Of a DNA stretch of 11,639 nt, positions 1 through 6,608 are shown piece after piece. The DNA comes from Pseudomonadota bacterium (GTDB taxonomy: Bacteria; Pseudomonadota; Alphaproteobacteria; UBA8366; JADFVY01), in the NCBI GenBank assembly GCA_015222795.1, contig JADFVY010000245.1, positions 1-11,639 on the forward strand. The letters are read 5' to 3'. Both the position numbers and the translations under genes were made by a program. The notes below the pieces were generated by a model that saw nothing but the letters and a program-made list of their open reading frames with translations, did no database searches and was not told the origin of the DNA. Position 1 is the first letter of the stretch. Each line of letters opens with the position of its first letter.

Positions 1-82
1 ACAGGATTCTGGCGGCATGATCAGACAACGGAATACACCTTAACCTGGCCGCCAGACTGTCCAACAAAGTGGGACCACCTCA
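1..82. mobile_element. possible end of an insertion sequence (IS3-like), tentative
   Basis: The stretch from 58 to 82 starts with TGTCCAACAAAGTGG and ends in CCTCA. Read on the minus strand it begins TGAGGTGGTCCCACTTTG. This resembles, from memory, the TG...CA terminal inverted repeats of IS3-family elements. Left of it a plus-strand frame is open from the window edge to a TAA at 41-43 (ending ...GGMIRQRNTP), which could be the tail of a transposase but is too short to identify. The other inverted repeat and the transposase body would lie outside the window, so the call rests on the terminus alone. Confidence 0.35.
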
Positions 83-146
83 CAATGGTCGATGATGGAA
101 GAGGTTTTTCACACCGATTGAACATACAAGTTTGAGGACGACAGAA

Positions 147-899
147 ATGACACAGGCATCAAAAGGGCGGCTTTTCGGAAAAACCGCATTAATCACTGCC
201 GCTGGGCAAGGGATAGGCCGCGCAACCGTGGAGGCTTATGCGGCGGAAGGAGCAACGGTGTTTGCCGCCGATATCAATGAAACCAGTTTAGCGGAGTTGG
301 AAGCGCTGGAAGGCGTGACCACTATACATTTAGATGTAACGCAACGCGACGATATAGATTCAGCATTGAAACAAACAGGAACACTGGATGTGCTTTTCAA
401 TTGCGCGGGGTTTGTACATTCCGGCACCATTCTTGAATGCAGCGAAGCTGACTGGGACTTTTCCTTCAACTTGAACGTCAAGGCGATGTATCAGCTGGCC
501 AAGGCTGCCATTCCTTCAATGCTTGAAAACGGCGGTGGGTCGATCATCAACATGTCTTCTCTGGCATCTTCGGTCAAAGGCGTTCCCAACCGTTTTGTCT
601 ATGGTGCTTCCAAGGCTGCCGTTATAGGGATGACCAAGGCAATTGCGGCGGATTTCGTTACCCAGGGTTTGCGTTGCAACGCTATATGCCCCGGTACCGT
701 AGACAGCCCGTCCCTCCACGATCGTTTGCGCGATACCGGTGATTATGACGCCGCCAAGTCTGCATTCATCGCCCGACAACCCATGGGCCGCGTCGGCAAG
801 GTGGAAGAGATCGCTGCTTTGGCCGTATATCTCGGCGCGGACGAAAGCGCATTCACGACGGGTCAGACGCATGTCATCGACGGCGGCTGGGCCATGTAG
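147..899 (+). CDS. SDR oxidoreductase, 2-keto-3-deoxy-L-fuconate 4-dehydrogenase / BDH2-like
   Basis: A 250-residue NAD(P)-dependent classical short-chain dehydrogenase. It has the cofactor motif TAAGQGIG near residues 17-24, the NNAG-equivalent FNCAG, the catalytic Ser in NMSSLASSVKG, the YxxxK pair in YGASK, and the tail VIDGGWAM. The blocks LDVLFNCAGFVH, WDFSFNLNV and CPGTVDSPSLHDR match, from memory, the human BDH2 / bacterial 2-keto-3-deoxy-L-fuconate dehydrogenase subfamily, which oxidises C4 of a 2-keto-3-deoxy acid. ATG 147 is preferred over TTG 132 because GAGGA lies 8 nt upstream of it. The gene is convergent to the catabolic operon. I counted about 51% G+C over 181-600 but about 61% over 721-900, with several TTA and ATA codons early on, unlike its neighbours. 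Probably acquired; it may supply the step lost with the broken SDR at 3722-3945. The fold is certain, the substrate likely but unproven. Confidence 0.9.
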   Translation: MTQASKGRLFGKTALITAAGQGIGRATVEAYAAEGATVFAADINETSLAELEALEGVTTIHLDVTQRDDIDSALKQTGTLDVLFNCAGFVHSGTILECSEADWDFSFNLNVKAMYQLAKAAIPSMLENGGGSIINMSSLASSVKGVPNRFVYGASKAAVIGMTKAIAADFVTQGLRCNAICPGTVDSPSLHDRLRDTGDYDAAKSAFIARQPMGRVGKVEEIAALAVYLGADESAFTTGQTHVIDGGWAM

Positions 900-937
900 C
901 TGGTCAGCCCCTTGCGCATGCCTGTCTTTCTGGCCAT
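893..937 (-). pseudogene. 5' remnant of an IlvD/EDD-family dehydratase
   Basis: Reading leftwards from ATG 937 gives MARKTGMRKGLTSY. From memory this matches the first residues of IlvD/EDD-family sugar-acid dehydratases, which continue GDAGFSLFLRKAF. Here the match stops after Tyr (codon 898-896) and the frame runs antisense into the end of the plus-strand SDR gene. A good ribosome binding site, GGGAGA at 948-943, sits 5 nt before the ATG, which supports this having been a real gene start. It lies 76 nt downstream of the KdgK stop on the same strand, so it was probably the next gene of the operon, cut off by a recombination at about 896-900. Only 14 codons support the assignment. Confidence 0.5.
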
Positions 938-1013
938 GGAATTCTCCCGTGGAATGTAAACCCCTGGACCGACAACATGGTTTCATCGGACGGCCACGTT
1001 CCGTCAACGAATA

Positions 1014-1928
1014 TTATCGCTGAATGATCGCGCCTCGCTGGCCGATAACACGCGCCGCCAGGGCGTGCCCGGCCTTTGCGGCTTCGTTTGGCAGTTGGCC
1101 TGCGATGCGGGCGGCGATATAGGCCGCGTTGAAGGAATCGCCGGCTGCAGTACTGTCGATAACCTGAGAAACCGGTGCCGCCGCCACCTCCAACATTTCA
1201 CCATTCAACGCCACGACACAGGGATCGGCGCCGCGCTTGACCACGATTTCGCCGCACCCCGCATCCCGCAGTCTCGCGACCGTCGTAGCGGCATTCTCGT
1301 CCCCGAAAAGCGCGGCTTCGTCCTCGAAGGTAGGCAGGGCGACGCTGGCATTTTGCCAAGCCTGCCCGATGACCGCTCGCGCCTCTTCCCTGTCGGGCCA
1401 GAGCCGGGGCCGAAAATTGGTATCGAACGCGACCTGCCCGCCCCGCTTGCGCACGCCCCGGCAGAGATCCATCAGTTTTTCCCGGGCCCCGGGGCTAAGG
1501 ATGGCAAGAGTAATGCCGCTGAAATAAAGCCAGTCGAACCCGGCCAATGCGGCAAGCGTCTGTTCCGCGCCAGCGGTCGCAAATAGCTGCCGGGCCGCGG
1601 CGCGATCGCGCCAGTACAGGAATTCCCGCTCGCCCCGCTCGTCCACCCTGATCGTATAGAGGCCGGGTAGCCCCCCTGGCAGGCGTTCCGTCAGGCTGGT
1701 ATCGATGCCTTCGGCTGTCCAGCCGTCCAACATTTCGGCGCTGTATGGATCGTCGCCAAGAACGGTGACGTAATGGACCCGCGCCTGCCTATCCGCCAAT
1801 TCACGGGCCAAATAAACTGCACTGTTCAGCGTATCCCCGCCCCAGGTCCGCCGCATGGACCCGGGGCCGGATGCGGCATCCTCGAACAGTTCGATCATGC
1901 ATTCGCCGATACAGGCGATCCTGGTCAT
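1014..1928 (-). CDS. kdgK: 2-keto-3-deoxygluconate kinase (PfkB family)
   Basis: A 304-residue PfkB/ribokinase-family sugar kinase. It would phosphorylate 2-keto-3-deoxygluconate (or a close 2-keto-3-deoxy acid) to the 6-phosphate for cleavage by KDPG aldolase. Visible features: N-terminal GECMIEL, the substrate-binding GGDTLNSA (30-37), YWR (105-107) as in KDG kinases, FDTNFRPRLW (168-177), and the C-terminal PfkB signature DSTAAGDSFNA (258-268) with the catalytic base Asp264. The first residue of the usual GAGD is Ala, common in KDG kinases. The start MTRIACIGE at 1928 fits the family; a longer frame reaching 1976 would overlap the upstream gene. The weak GGTGG at 4 nt is the only Shine-Dalgarno seen. 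It follows the hydroxyacid dehydrogenase by 20 nt and is the last intact operon gene. It implies that some substrate goes through a phosphorylative Entner-Doudoroff branch; no aldolase is in the window. Confidence 0.88.
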   Translation of the reverse strand: MTRIACIGECMIELFEDAASGPGSMRRTWGGDTLNSAVYLARELADRQARVHYVTVLGDDPYSAEMLDGWTAEGIDTSLTERLPGGLPGLYTIRVDERGEREFLYWRDRAAARQLFATAGAEQTLAALAGFDWLYFSGITLAILSPGAREKLMDLCRGVRKRGGQVAFDTNFRPRLWPDREEARAVIGQAWQNASVALPTFEDEAALFGDENAATTVARLRDAGCGEIVVKRGADPCVVALNGEMLEVAAAPVSQVIDSTAAGDSFNAAYIAARIAGQLPNEAAKAGHALAARVIGQRGAIIQR

Positions 1929-1948
1929 CACGCCACCGCCGGGCCGTT

Positions 1949-2848
1949 TTAGCGCTCGACCCCGTTCAGCTTGCACAGCAGGTCGTATATACGTGGGCCA
2001 AAGGCGTTCTCATCCCCGGCAACCCGCGCCAGGGTAATTGTCTGGTGCACGGCTGAGGCTATGGTAGCCACGGCCGGCAGGGCCTCTGCCATATGGGTGT
2101 AATAGGACATGTCCTTGTGCATGTTCTTGATGGTGAACTGAAAGACGGTGTCGTCGTCATTCAGCACGTTTTGCGCCATCCGGCGGAACATCACGCTGTC
2201 GGCGCCGCCGGCCGTGATCACATCGTACAAGGCCTGCTTGTCGATTCCCGCCTTGTTCGCGACCGCCATGGCCTCGTTCGCCACCATCGCCGTGCCCAAG
2301 GCCACGAAGTTGTTGACCAGCTTCACCGTATGGGCCGAACCGGTCTCGCCGCAATGGACGAAGGTATCGGCGAAACATTCGACCACCGGCTTGACCTCGT
2401 CGAACAGCGCCGGATCGCCGCCATACATGACCGCGAGCGTGCCTTCCTCCGCCTGGACCGGTGTGCGGCTGAGCGGCAGATCGAGGAAGCGCCCTCCCTT
2501 CGCCTTGATGGCGGCGGCGACCTTGAGCGTGGAATCCGGCATGGTCGTGGAACAGTCGGCGATGATCGTGCCTTCCGTAATCCCGGCCAGGATACCGTTC
2601 TCCCCGTAAATGTTTTCCTCGACCTGCGGCGTACCGGTCACGCAGATGAAGACAAGATCACAGTCGCGCGCAAGTTCGGCGGCGTTCTTCGCCTCGGTCG
2701 CGCCGCGACCGACCAGATCCTCGACCGGCTGTCGATTGCGGTGACCGAGGATCGCCAGCGGCCAGCCCTTCTCGACAATGTTTTTGGCCATGCCATGGCC
2801 CATCAGGCCGACCCCGATGAAGCCTACCTTCATATTTTTTTCCGTCAT
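1949..2848 (-). CDS. beta-hydroxyacid dehydrogenase (HIBADH / GarR / YihU-like family)
   Basis: A 299-residue NAD(P)-dependent dehydrogenase of the 3-hydroxyisobutyrate/6-phosphogluconate type. The N-terminal Rossmann motif GFIGVGLMGHGMA (9-21) and the catalytic lysine in HTVKLVNNF (Lys176) are clear, with a second conserved KNMHKD block (241-246). The usual substrate-binding DAPVSGG block reads DLPLSRTP (123-130): the SGG is replaced by SRT. That resembles, from memory, the GRT motif of sulfolactaldehyde reductase YihU more than tartronate semialdehyde reductase GarR. The substrate therefore cannot be read off; candidates are a small aldehyde or hydroxyacid made by the operon, such as a glycolaldehyde- or semialdehyde-type product, or a 2-keto-3-deoxy acid. 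ATG 2848 is chosen because GAGGG lies 7 nt upstream; the later ATG 2833 has no good site. It lies 14 nt after the FAH hydrolase stop. Confidence 0.87.
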   Translation of the reverse strand: MTEKNMKVGFIGVGLMGHGMAKNIVEKGWPLAILGHRNRQPVEDLVGRGATEAKNAAELARDCDLVFICVTGTPQVEENIYGENGILAGITEGTIIADCSTTMPDSTLKVAAAIKAKGGRFLDLPLSRTPVQAEEGTLAVMYGGDPALFDEVKPVVECFADTFVHCGETGSAHTVKLVNNFVALGTAMVANEAMAVANKAGIDKQALYDVITAGGADSVMFRRMAQNVLNDDDTVFQFTIKNMHKDMSYYTHMAEALPAVATIASAVHQTITLARVAGDENAFGPRIYDLLCKLNGVER

Positions 2849-2862
2849 GACGTTTCCCTCGC

Positions 2863-3708
2863 TTATGCGTCGGCTACGCAGAGCTGATGCTGCTCACCCA
2901 GCCCCTCGATGGCGAGGCTGACCCGGTCGCCGACCTTCAGATAGACCGGCGGCTTCTGGCCCAGCCCGACGCCCGGCGGCGTGCCGGTGGAAATGATATC
3001 GCCCGGCTGCATCGACATGTAGCGGCTGACGTAGCTGACCAGATGGGCCACGCCGAAGACCATCGTCCGGGTGCTGCCTTCCTGATAGCGATGGCCGTTG
3101 ACCTCCAGCCACATGGCGAGGTTATGCGGGTCCGGGACGTCGTCGGGCGTGACCAGCCAGGGGCCGGTCGGCCCGAAGCTGTCGCAGGACTTGCCCTTGA
3201 CCCATTGTCCGGTGCCTTCCAGCTGGAATTCGCGCTCGCTGACGTCATTGATGACGCAGAATCCGGCCACATAATCCATCGCGTCGGCCTCGTCGATATA
3301 TTTGGCGTGGCGCCCGATGACAACACCGAGTTCAACCTCCCAGTCGGTTTTGGTGGCGCCGCGGGGGATGATAATGGGGTCGTTGGGACCGGACAGCGCG
3401 CTGGTCGCCTTCATGAACAGAACCGGGGTTTCCGGGACCGGCATGCCGGACTCGGCCGCATGGTCCGAATAGTTCAGGCCGATGCAGATGAACTTGCCGG
3501 GCCGGGTAATGCAGGGGCCGAGGCGCGGGTCGCCATCAACCTTCGGCAGGCTCTCCGGGTCGATCCCGCGCAGCCTGTCCAGCACTTCCGTCGTCACCGT
3601 CTCGGGCGACAGGTCGGCGATCTCGCCACCCAGATCGCGGATACCGCCGGCGGCGTCGAGCATGCCCGGCCGCTCGCGGCCCGGTTCTCCATAGCGCAAA
3701 AGCTTCAT
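2863..3708 (-). CDS. FAH-family hydrolase, 2,4-diketo-3-deoxy-L-fuconate hydrolase-like
   Basis: A 281-residue fumarylacetoacetate hydrolase-superfamily enzyme of the short type. Motifs: FICIGLNYSDHA (73-84), a Thr/Lys block FMKATSAL (98-105), the metal ligands Glu124 and Glu126 in DWEVELG and Asp155 in INDVSERE, the KGKSCDSFGPTGPW loop (171-184), and TGTPPGVG (241-248). Full length and typical of proteins annotated ureidoglycolate lyase or 2,4-diketo-3-deoxy-L-fuconate hydrolase. Beside an SDR of the KDF-dehydrogenase type, the second reading is favoured: hydrolytic cleavage of a 2,4-diketo-3-deoxy acid to pyruvate plus lactate (from 6-deoxyhexoses) or glycolate (from pentoses). ATG 3708 has GAGGA 8 nt upstream. 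It starts 13 nt after the stop of the deleted SDR, whose product would have been the preceding enzyme in the pathway. Family certain, substrate inferred. Confidence 0.88.
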   Translation of the reverse strand: MKLLRYGEPGRERPGMLDAAGGIRDLGGEIADLSPETVTTEVLDRLRGIDPESLPKVDGDPRLGPCITRPGKFICIGLNYSDHAAESGMPVPETPVLFMKATSALSGPNDPIIIPRGATKTDWEVELGVVIGRHAKYIDEADAMDYVAGFCVINDVSEREFQLEGTGQWVKGKSCDSFGPTGPWLVTPDDVPDPHNLAMWLEVNGHRYQEGSTRTMVFGVAHLVSYVSRYMSMQPGDIISTGTPPGVGLGQKPPVYLKVGDRVSLAIEGLGEQHQLCVADA

Positions 3709-3721
3709 TTCATAGTCCTCT

Positions 3722-3945
3722 TCAAATTGTCATGCCGCCGTCGATGACGGTCCACTCGCCCGTCACGAAGGCTGAATCGTCCGACGCAAGATAGAGCGCC
3801 AGCGATGCGATTTCCTCAGCGGTTCCCAAGCGCCCCATCGGCTGGCGCCCTCCGCCGAGTATTTTTCGGCGATGGCCCGTCCGATGCCTTGCGCCGCGGC
3901 GGTAACCAGCGCCTTCTTTCCTAGTGGAGTAAATCTTCCTGTCAT
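3722..3945 (-). pseudogene. internally deleted SDR dehydrogenase (KDF-dehydrogenase-like)
   Basis: From ATG 3945 the frame reads MTGRFTPLGKKALVTAAAQGIGRA...SAEGA, a normal SDR N-terminus with its TAAAQGIG cofactor motif. About 35 residues in, the homology jumps to another frame reading RQPMGRLGTAEEIASLALYL and on to the SDR tail VIDGGMTI with TGA at 3724-3722. Compared with the intact SDR at 147-899, about 530 nt of the middle are missing, including the catalytic Ser, Tyr and Lys. The join lies at about 3842-3849, in GGCGCC, bases that fit both ends, as expected for a short-homology deletion. The remaining 224 nt are not a multiple of three, so the two halves are also out of frame. The ORF from the start would end at 3763 after a nonsense tail. 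It sits 4 nt after the aldehyde dehydrogenase stop and 13 nt before the FAH hydrolase, so it was an ordinary operon member. Confidence 0.9.
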
Positions 3946-3949
3946 GACA

Positions 3950-5389
3950 TCACACCGGCAACGTGTAAGAGGTTTTCACGATGGTATAGAACTCGCGCGC
4001 ATAACGGCCCTGTTCGCGCGGGCCGTAGCTGGAACCCTTCCGGCCGCCGAACGGCACATGGTAATCCACACCGGCTGTCGGCAGGTTGACCATGGTCATG
4101 CCGGCCTCGGAGTTGCGCTTGAAGTCGCTGGAATATTTCAGCGACGTCGTGCAGATGCCCGCCGACAGGCCGAAAACCGTATCGTTGGCTGTGGCCAGGG
4201 CCGCGTCATAATCCTTGACCCGGATCACCGTGGCCACCGGGCCGAAGATTTCTTCGCGATTGACCCGCATGTCATTGCTGGTTTCGGTCAACAGGGCCGG
4301 CGCCATGTAGAAACCTTCGGTGGCGCGGTTCAGCCGCTCGCCGCCACAGGCCAGCTTCGCGCCTTCCTTCACACCGATATCCACATAGGACAGATCCTGG
4401 TCAAGCTGGCTCTGATCGACAACCGGCCCGATTTGCGTGCCGCTCTTGCGGGCATCGTCCACCGTCAGCGCCTTCAGCGCCGCTTCCATGGCGCCGACGA
4501 ATCGGTCGTGGATACCCTCGGTCACGATCAGGCGCGACGAAGCGGTGCAACGCTGGCCGGTCGAATAAAAGGCGCCCTGCACCGCGCAGTTCACGGCCGT
4601 ATCCAGGTCGGCATCGTCCAGCACGACCAGCGGGTTCTTGCCGCCCATCTCCATCTGAACCCGGGCCAACCGTTCAACGGCCTTTGCCGCAATCGTCCGC
4701 CCCGTCTCGACCGAACCGGTGAAGGTGATGGCGTCAACATCCCGAGACCCCAGGATAGCCTCGCCGACCAGTGAACCACGGCCCATGACGAGGTTGAACA
4801 CACCCTCTGGAAGGCCGGCGCGGGCGATGATGTCGGCCAGCGCCCAGGCGCTTCCCGGCACAAGGTCGGCCGGCTTGAACACCACACAATTGCCATAGGC
4901 CAGCGCCGGCGCGATCTTCCAGGCCGGAATGGCGATCGGGAAGTTCCAGGGGGTGATAATGCCGATCACGCCGACCGGCTCACGGGTAATTTCCACGTCC
5001 ACACCGGGACGGACCGAGGGCAGTTTCTCGCCCTCGGGGCGAAGCACCTCGCCGGCGAAGAACTTGAAAATCTGACCGGCGCGGGCGGCCTCGCCGATGC
5101 CTTCCGGCAGGGTTTTGCCTTCCTCGCGCGCCAGCAGGTTACCCAGTTCATCCTTGCGGGCCAGAATCTCGTTGCCGATCGCCTCCAGCATGTCGGCGCG
5201 GGCCTGGATATTGCCGCGCGACCAGGCTGGGAAAGCGGCGCGGGCCGCAGCGATGGCCTGCAATGCCTGCTTGGCGTCGGCACGGGCATATTCCCCGACC
5301 ATATCCGACAGATCCGACGGGTTCATGTTCCGGTTGATGTCGGCGCCTTCAATCCATTCGCCGCCGATCAGGTTCTTGTATAGACTCAT
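3950..5389 (-). CDS. aldehyde dehydrogenase, 2,5-dioxovalerate (alpha-ketoglutaric semialdehyde) type
   Basis: A 479-residue NAD(P)-dependent aldehyde dehydrogenase, complete. It has PWNFPIAIPAWK (147-158) with the oxyanion Asn149, the cofactor lysine in FKPA (Lys172), FTGS (223-226), the general base Glu247 in EMGGKNP, the nucleophile Cys281 in GQRCTASS, and EEIFGP (379-384). The C-terminal FGGRKGSSYGPREQGRYARE (447-466) recalls, from memory, the type I ketoglutaric semialdehyde dehydrogenases of the Azospirillum L-arabinose pathway. The likely job is oxidation of alpha-ketoglutaric semialdehyde to alpha-ketoglutarate after the dehydratase encoded just upstream (19 nt away). AAGGAAAG before ATG 5389 supports the start. 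Succinate-semialdehyde or other aldehyde activity cannot be excluded from sequence alone. Confidence 0.9.
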   Translation of the reverse strand: MSLYKNLIGGEWIEGADINRNMNPSDLSDMVGEYARADAKQALQAIAAARAAFPAWSRGNIQARADMLEAIGNEILARKDELGNLLAREEGKTLPEGIGEAARAGQIFKFFAGEVLRPEGEKLPSVRPGVDVEITREPVGVIGIITPWNFPIAIPAWKIAPALAYGNCVVFKPADLVPGSAWALADIIARAGLPEGVFNLVMGRGSLVGEAILGSRDVDAITFTGSVETGRTIAAKAVERLARVQMEMGGKNPLVVLDDADLDTAVNCAVQGAFYSTGQRCTASSRLIVTEGIHDRFVGAMEAALKALTVDDARKSGTQIGPVVDQSQLDQDLSYVDIGVKEGAKLACGGERLNRATEGFYMAPALLTETSNDMRVNREEIFGPVATVIRVKDYDAALATANDTVFGLSAGICTTSLKYSSDFKRNSEAGMTMVNLPTAGVDYHVPFGGRKGSSYGPREQGRYAREFYTIVKTSYTLPV

Positions 5390-5408
5390 AACATTCTTTC
5401 CTTCGGAT

Positions 5409-6596
5409 TCAGATAAGCTTGCGGGCCGCCAGATTACGCATCAGTGCGCCGGTCCCGAAGGTCCAGGGGGCGGCCTTGTCGGATGTGGTGACCCGGTTGA
5501 CCAGCGCGCCCAGCCTGGGGGACGCAATGGTGACGATATCGCCGGGGTGGTGGGTGAAACCCATGCCGGGGGCGTCGCGGTCCTTGGTGGGCGCGAACAT
5601 GGTGCCGGTGAACAGGGCCAGCCCGTCCGGATATTGGTGGTTCGCGCTGATGGTCTGGCCGACCAGATCCAGCGGGTCCCGACTGATCTCGGCCATCGAA
5701 CTGCTGCCTTCCATCACGAAACCGTCCGTGCCCTTGACGGTCAGCGAAACCTCGCAGGCGCGTACATCGTCGATGCCGAAATGTTCGTCGAAAAGGCGTA
5801 GAAAGGGCCCAATGGCACAGGAGGCGTTATTGTCTTTCGCCCGGCCCAGCAACAGCGCGCTCCGCCCCTCGAAATCGCGCAGATTGACGTCGTTTCCCAG
5901 CGAAACGGCAACGGTTTTGCCCGACGCATTGGCGATCATCACGGTTTCGGGTTCGGGGTTGTTCCAGGTGGAGTCGGGATGCAGGCCGATCTCGGCGCCA
6001 ATCCCGACCGCCGACATCGGTTGCGATTTGCTGAACACCTCGGCATAGGGACCGATGCCGACCTCGAGATATTGCGACCAGAGCCCGCGCTCGATGAGCA
6101 TTTGTTTCAGCCGCTCGGCCTCTTCCGAGCCGGGCTTAACTCTGGCAAGATCGCCGCCGATTTCGCGTTCGATCTTTTCGCGCGCGGCTTCGGCGCCGGC
6201 GGGGTCGCCCTTGGTGTGCTCTTCGATGACCCGCTCCAGGATCGAGCGTACGAAGGTCACGCCGGCCGCCTTCAGCGCCTGCAGGTCCACCGGAGCCAGA
6301 AAATGCGGCAGTGACGGATCCAGCGCGTCGGCATGGCTGTTTTCCAGAATTTCCTTGATCGGGCCGATCCGTTCGCCCTCATGGGACCGGATCGCCGCCG
6401 CCGGCGCATCCATATTCAACAGTTCGGAAACCGTCGGCGACAGGCGTGATATGTCACGCACTTCCCCGTCGCGAATTGTCACCACGCCCGGTCCCGCGAT
6501 ACCGTCGGGCCGCCATATGCGGCCGACCAGGGTCGCCTGCTCGTAATCGTCAGGAAGAACACTCTCGAGATTGAGAACGAAACCGGCTTCATTCAT
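5409..6596 (-). CDS. FAH-superfamily 2-keto-3-deoxypentonate dehydratase-like protein (XylX type)
   Basis: A 395-residue fumarylacetoacetate hydrolase-superfamily protein of the long type, with an N-terminal half of about 170 residues before the catalytic fold. Motifs: AEIGLHPDSTWNNPEPETVM (201-220) with metal ligands Glu215 and Glu217, GNDVNLRDFEGR (234-245) with Asp236, KDNNASCAIGPF (254-265), and FTGTMFAP (329-336). Proteins of this layout beside a ketoglutaric semialdehyde dehydrogenase include Caulobacter XylX, which dehydrates 2-keto-3-deoxy-D-xylonate to alpha-ketoglutaric semialdehyde; the same role is inferred here. The second Met (6596) is preferred to the first (6602): AAGGGA at 6608-6603 abuts the first ATG but is 6 nt from the second. 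That Shine-Dalgarno overlaps the TAA of the upstream dehydratase, so the two are probably translated in a coupled way. Pentonate stereochemistry is unknown. Confidence 0.85.
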   Translation of the reverse strand: MNEAGFVLNLESVLPDDYEQATLVGRIWRPDGIAGPGVVTIRDGEVRDISRLSPTVSELLNMDAPAAAIRSHEGERIGPIKEILENSHADALDPSLPHFLAPVDLQALKAAGVTFVRSILERVIEEHTKGDPAGAEAAREKIEREIGGDLARVKPGSEEAERLKQMLIERGLWSQYLEVGIGPYAEVFSKSQPMSAVGIGAEIGLHPDSTWNNPEPETVMIANASGKTVAVSLGNDVNLRDFEGRSALLLGRAKDNNASCAIGPFLRLFDEHFGIDDVRACEVSLTVKGTDGFVMEGSSSMAEISRDPLDLVGQTISANHQYPDGLALFTGTMFAPTKDRDAPGMGFTHHPGDIVTIASPRLGALVNRVTTSDKAAPWTFGTGALMRNLAARKLI

Positions 6597-6602
6597 CGTC
6601 AT

Positions 6603-6608
6603 TCCCTT
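6603..6608 (-). promoter_or_regulatory. ribosome binding site deciding the start of the XylX-type gene
   Basis: AAGGGA on the minus strand shares bases with the TAA stop of the upstream gene. It lies 6 nt before ATG 6596 but touches ATG 6602, so the internal ATG is the better start. Confidence 0.6.

Noticed and set aside
83..146. A sigma-70-type promoter for the plus-strand SDR
   Set aside because: TTTTTC at 105-110 and CATACA at 123-128 are only 12 nt apart and both are poor matches, so no promoter can be supported.
989..1005. GACGG/CCGTC hairpin between the convergent genes as a terminator
   Set aside because: Only a 5-bp stem with a 7-nt loop and no T-run on either strand; too weak to call.
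516..1007. A 163-codon minus-strand frame antisense to the SDR and covering the intergenic region
   Set aside because: It has no family features. The dehydratase remnant at 937-893 is in a different frame, and the SDR on the other strand is clearly the real gene.
2093..3747. Plus-strand open frames of 264 and 286 codons across the hydroxyacid dehydrogenase and FAH hydrolase
   Set aside because: They mirror the codon structure of well-supported minus-strand genes and show no motifs or plausible ribosome binding sites.
3872..4774. A 300-codon plus-strand frame across the aldehyde dehydrogenase and deleted SDR
   Set aside because: Antisense to an intact aldehyde dehydrogenase; composition is typical of a GC-driven shadow frame.
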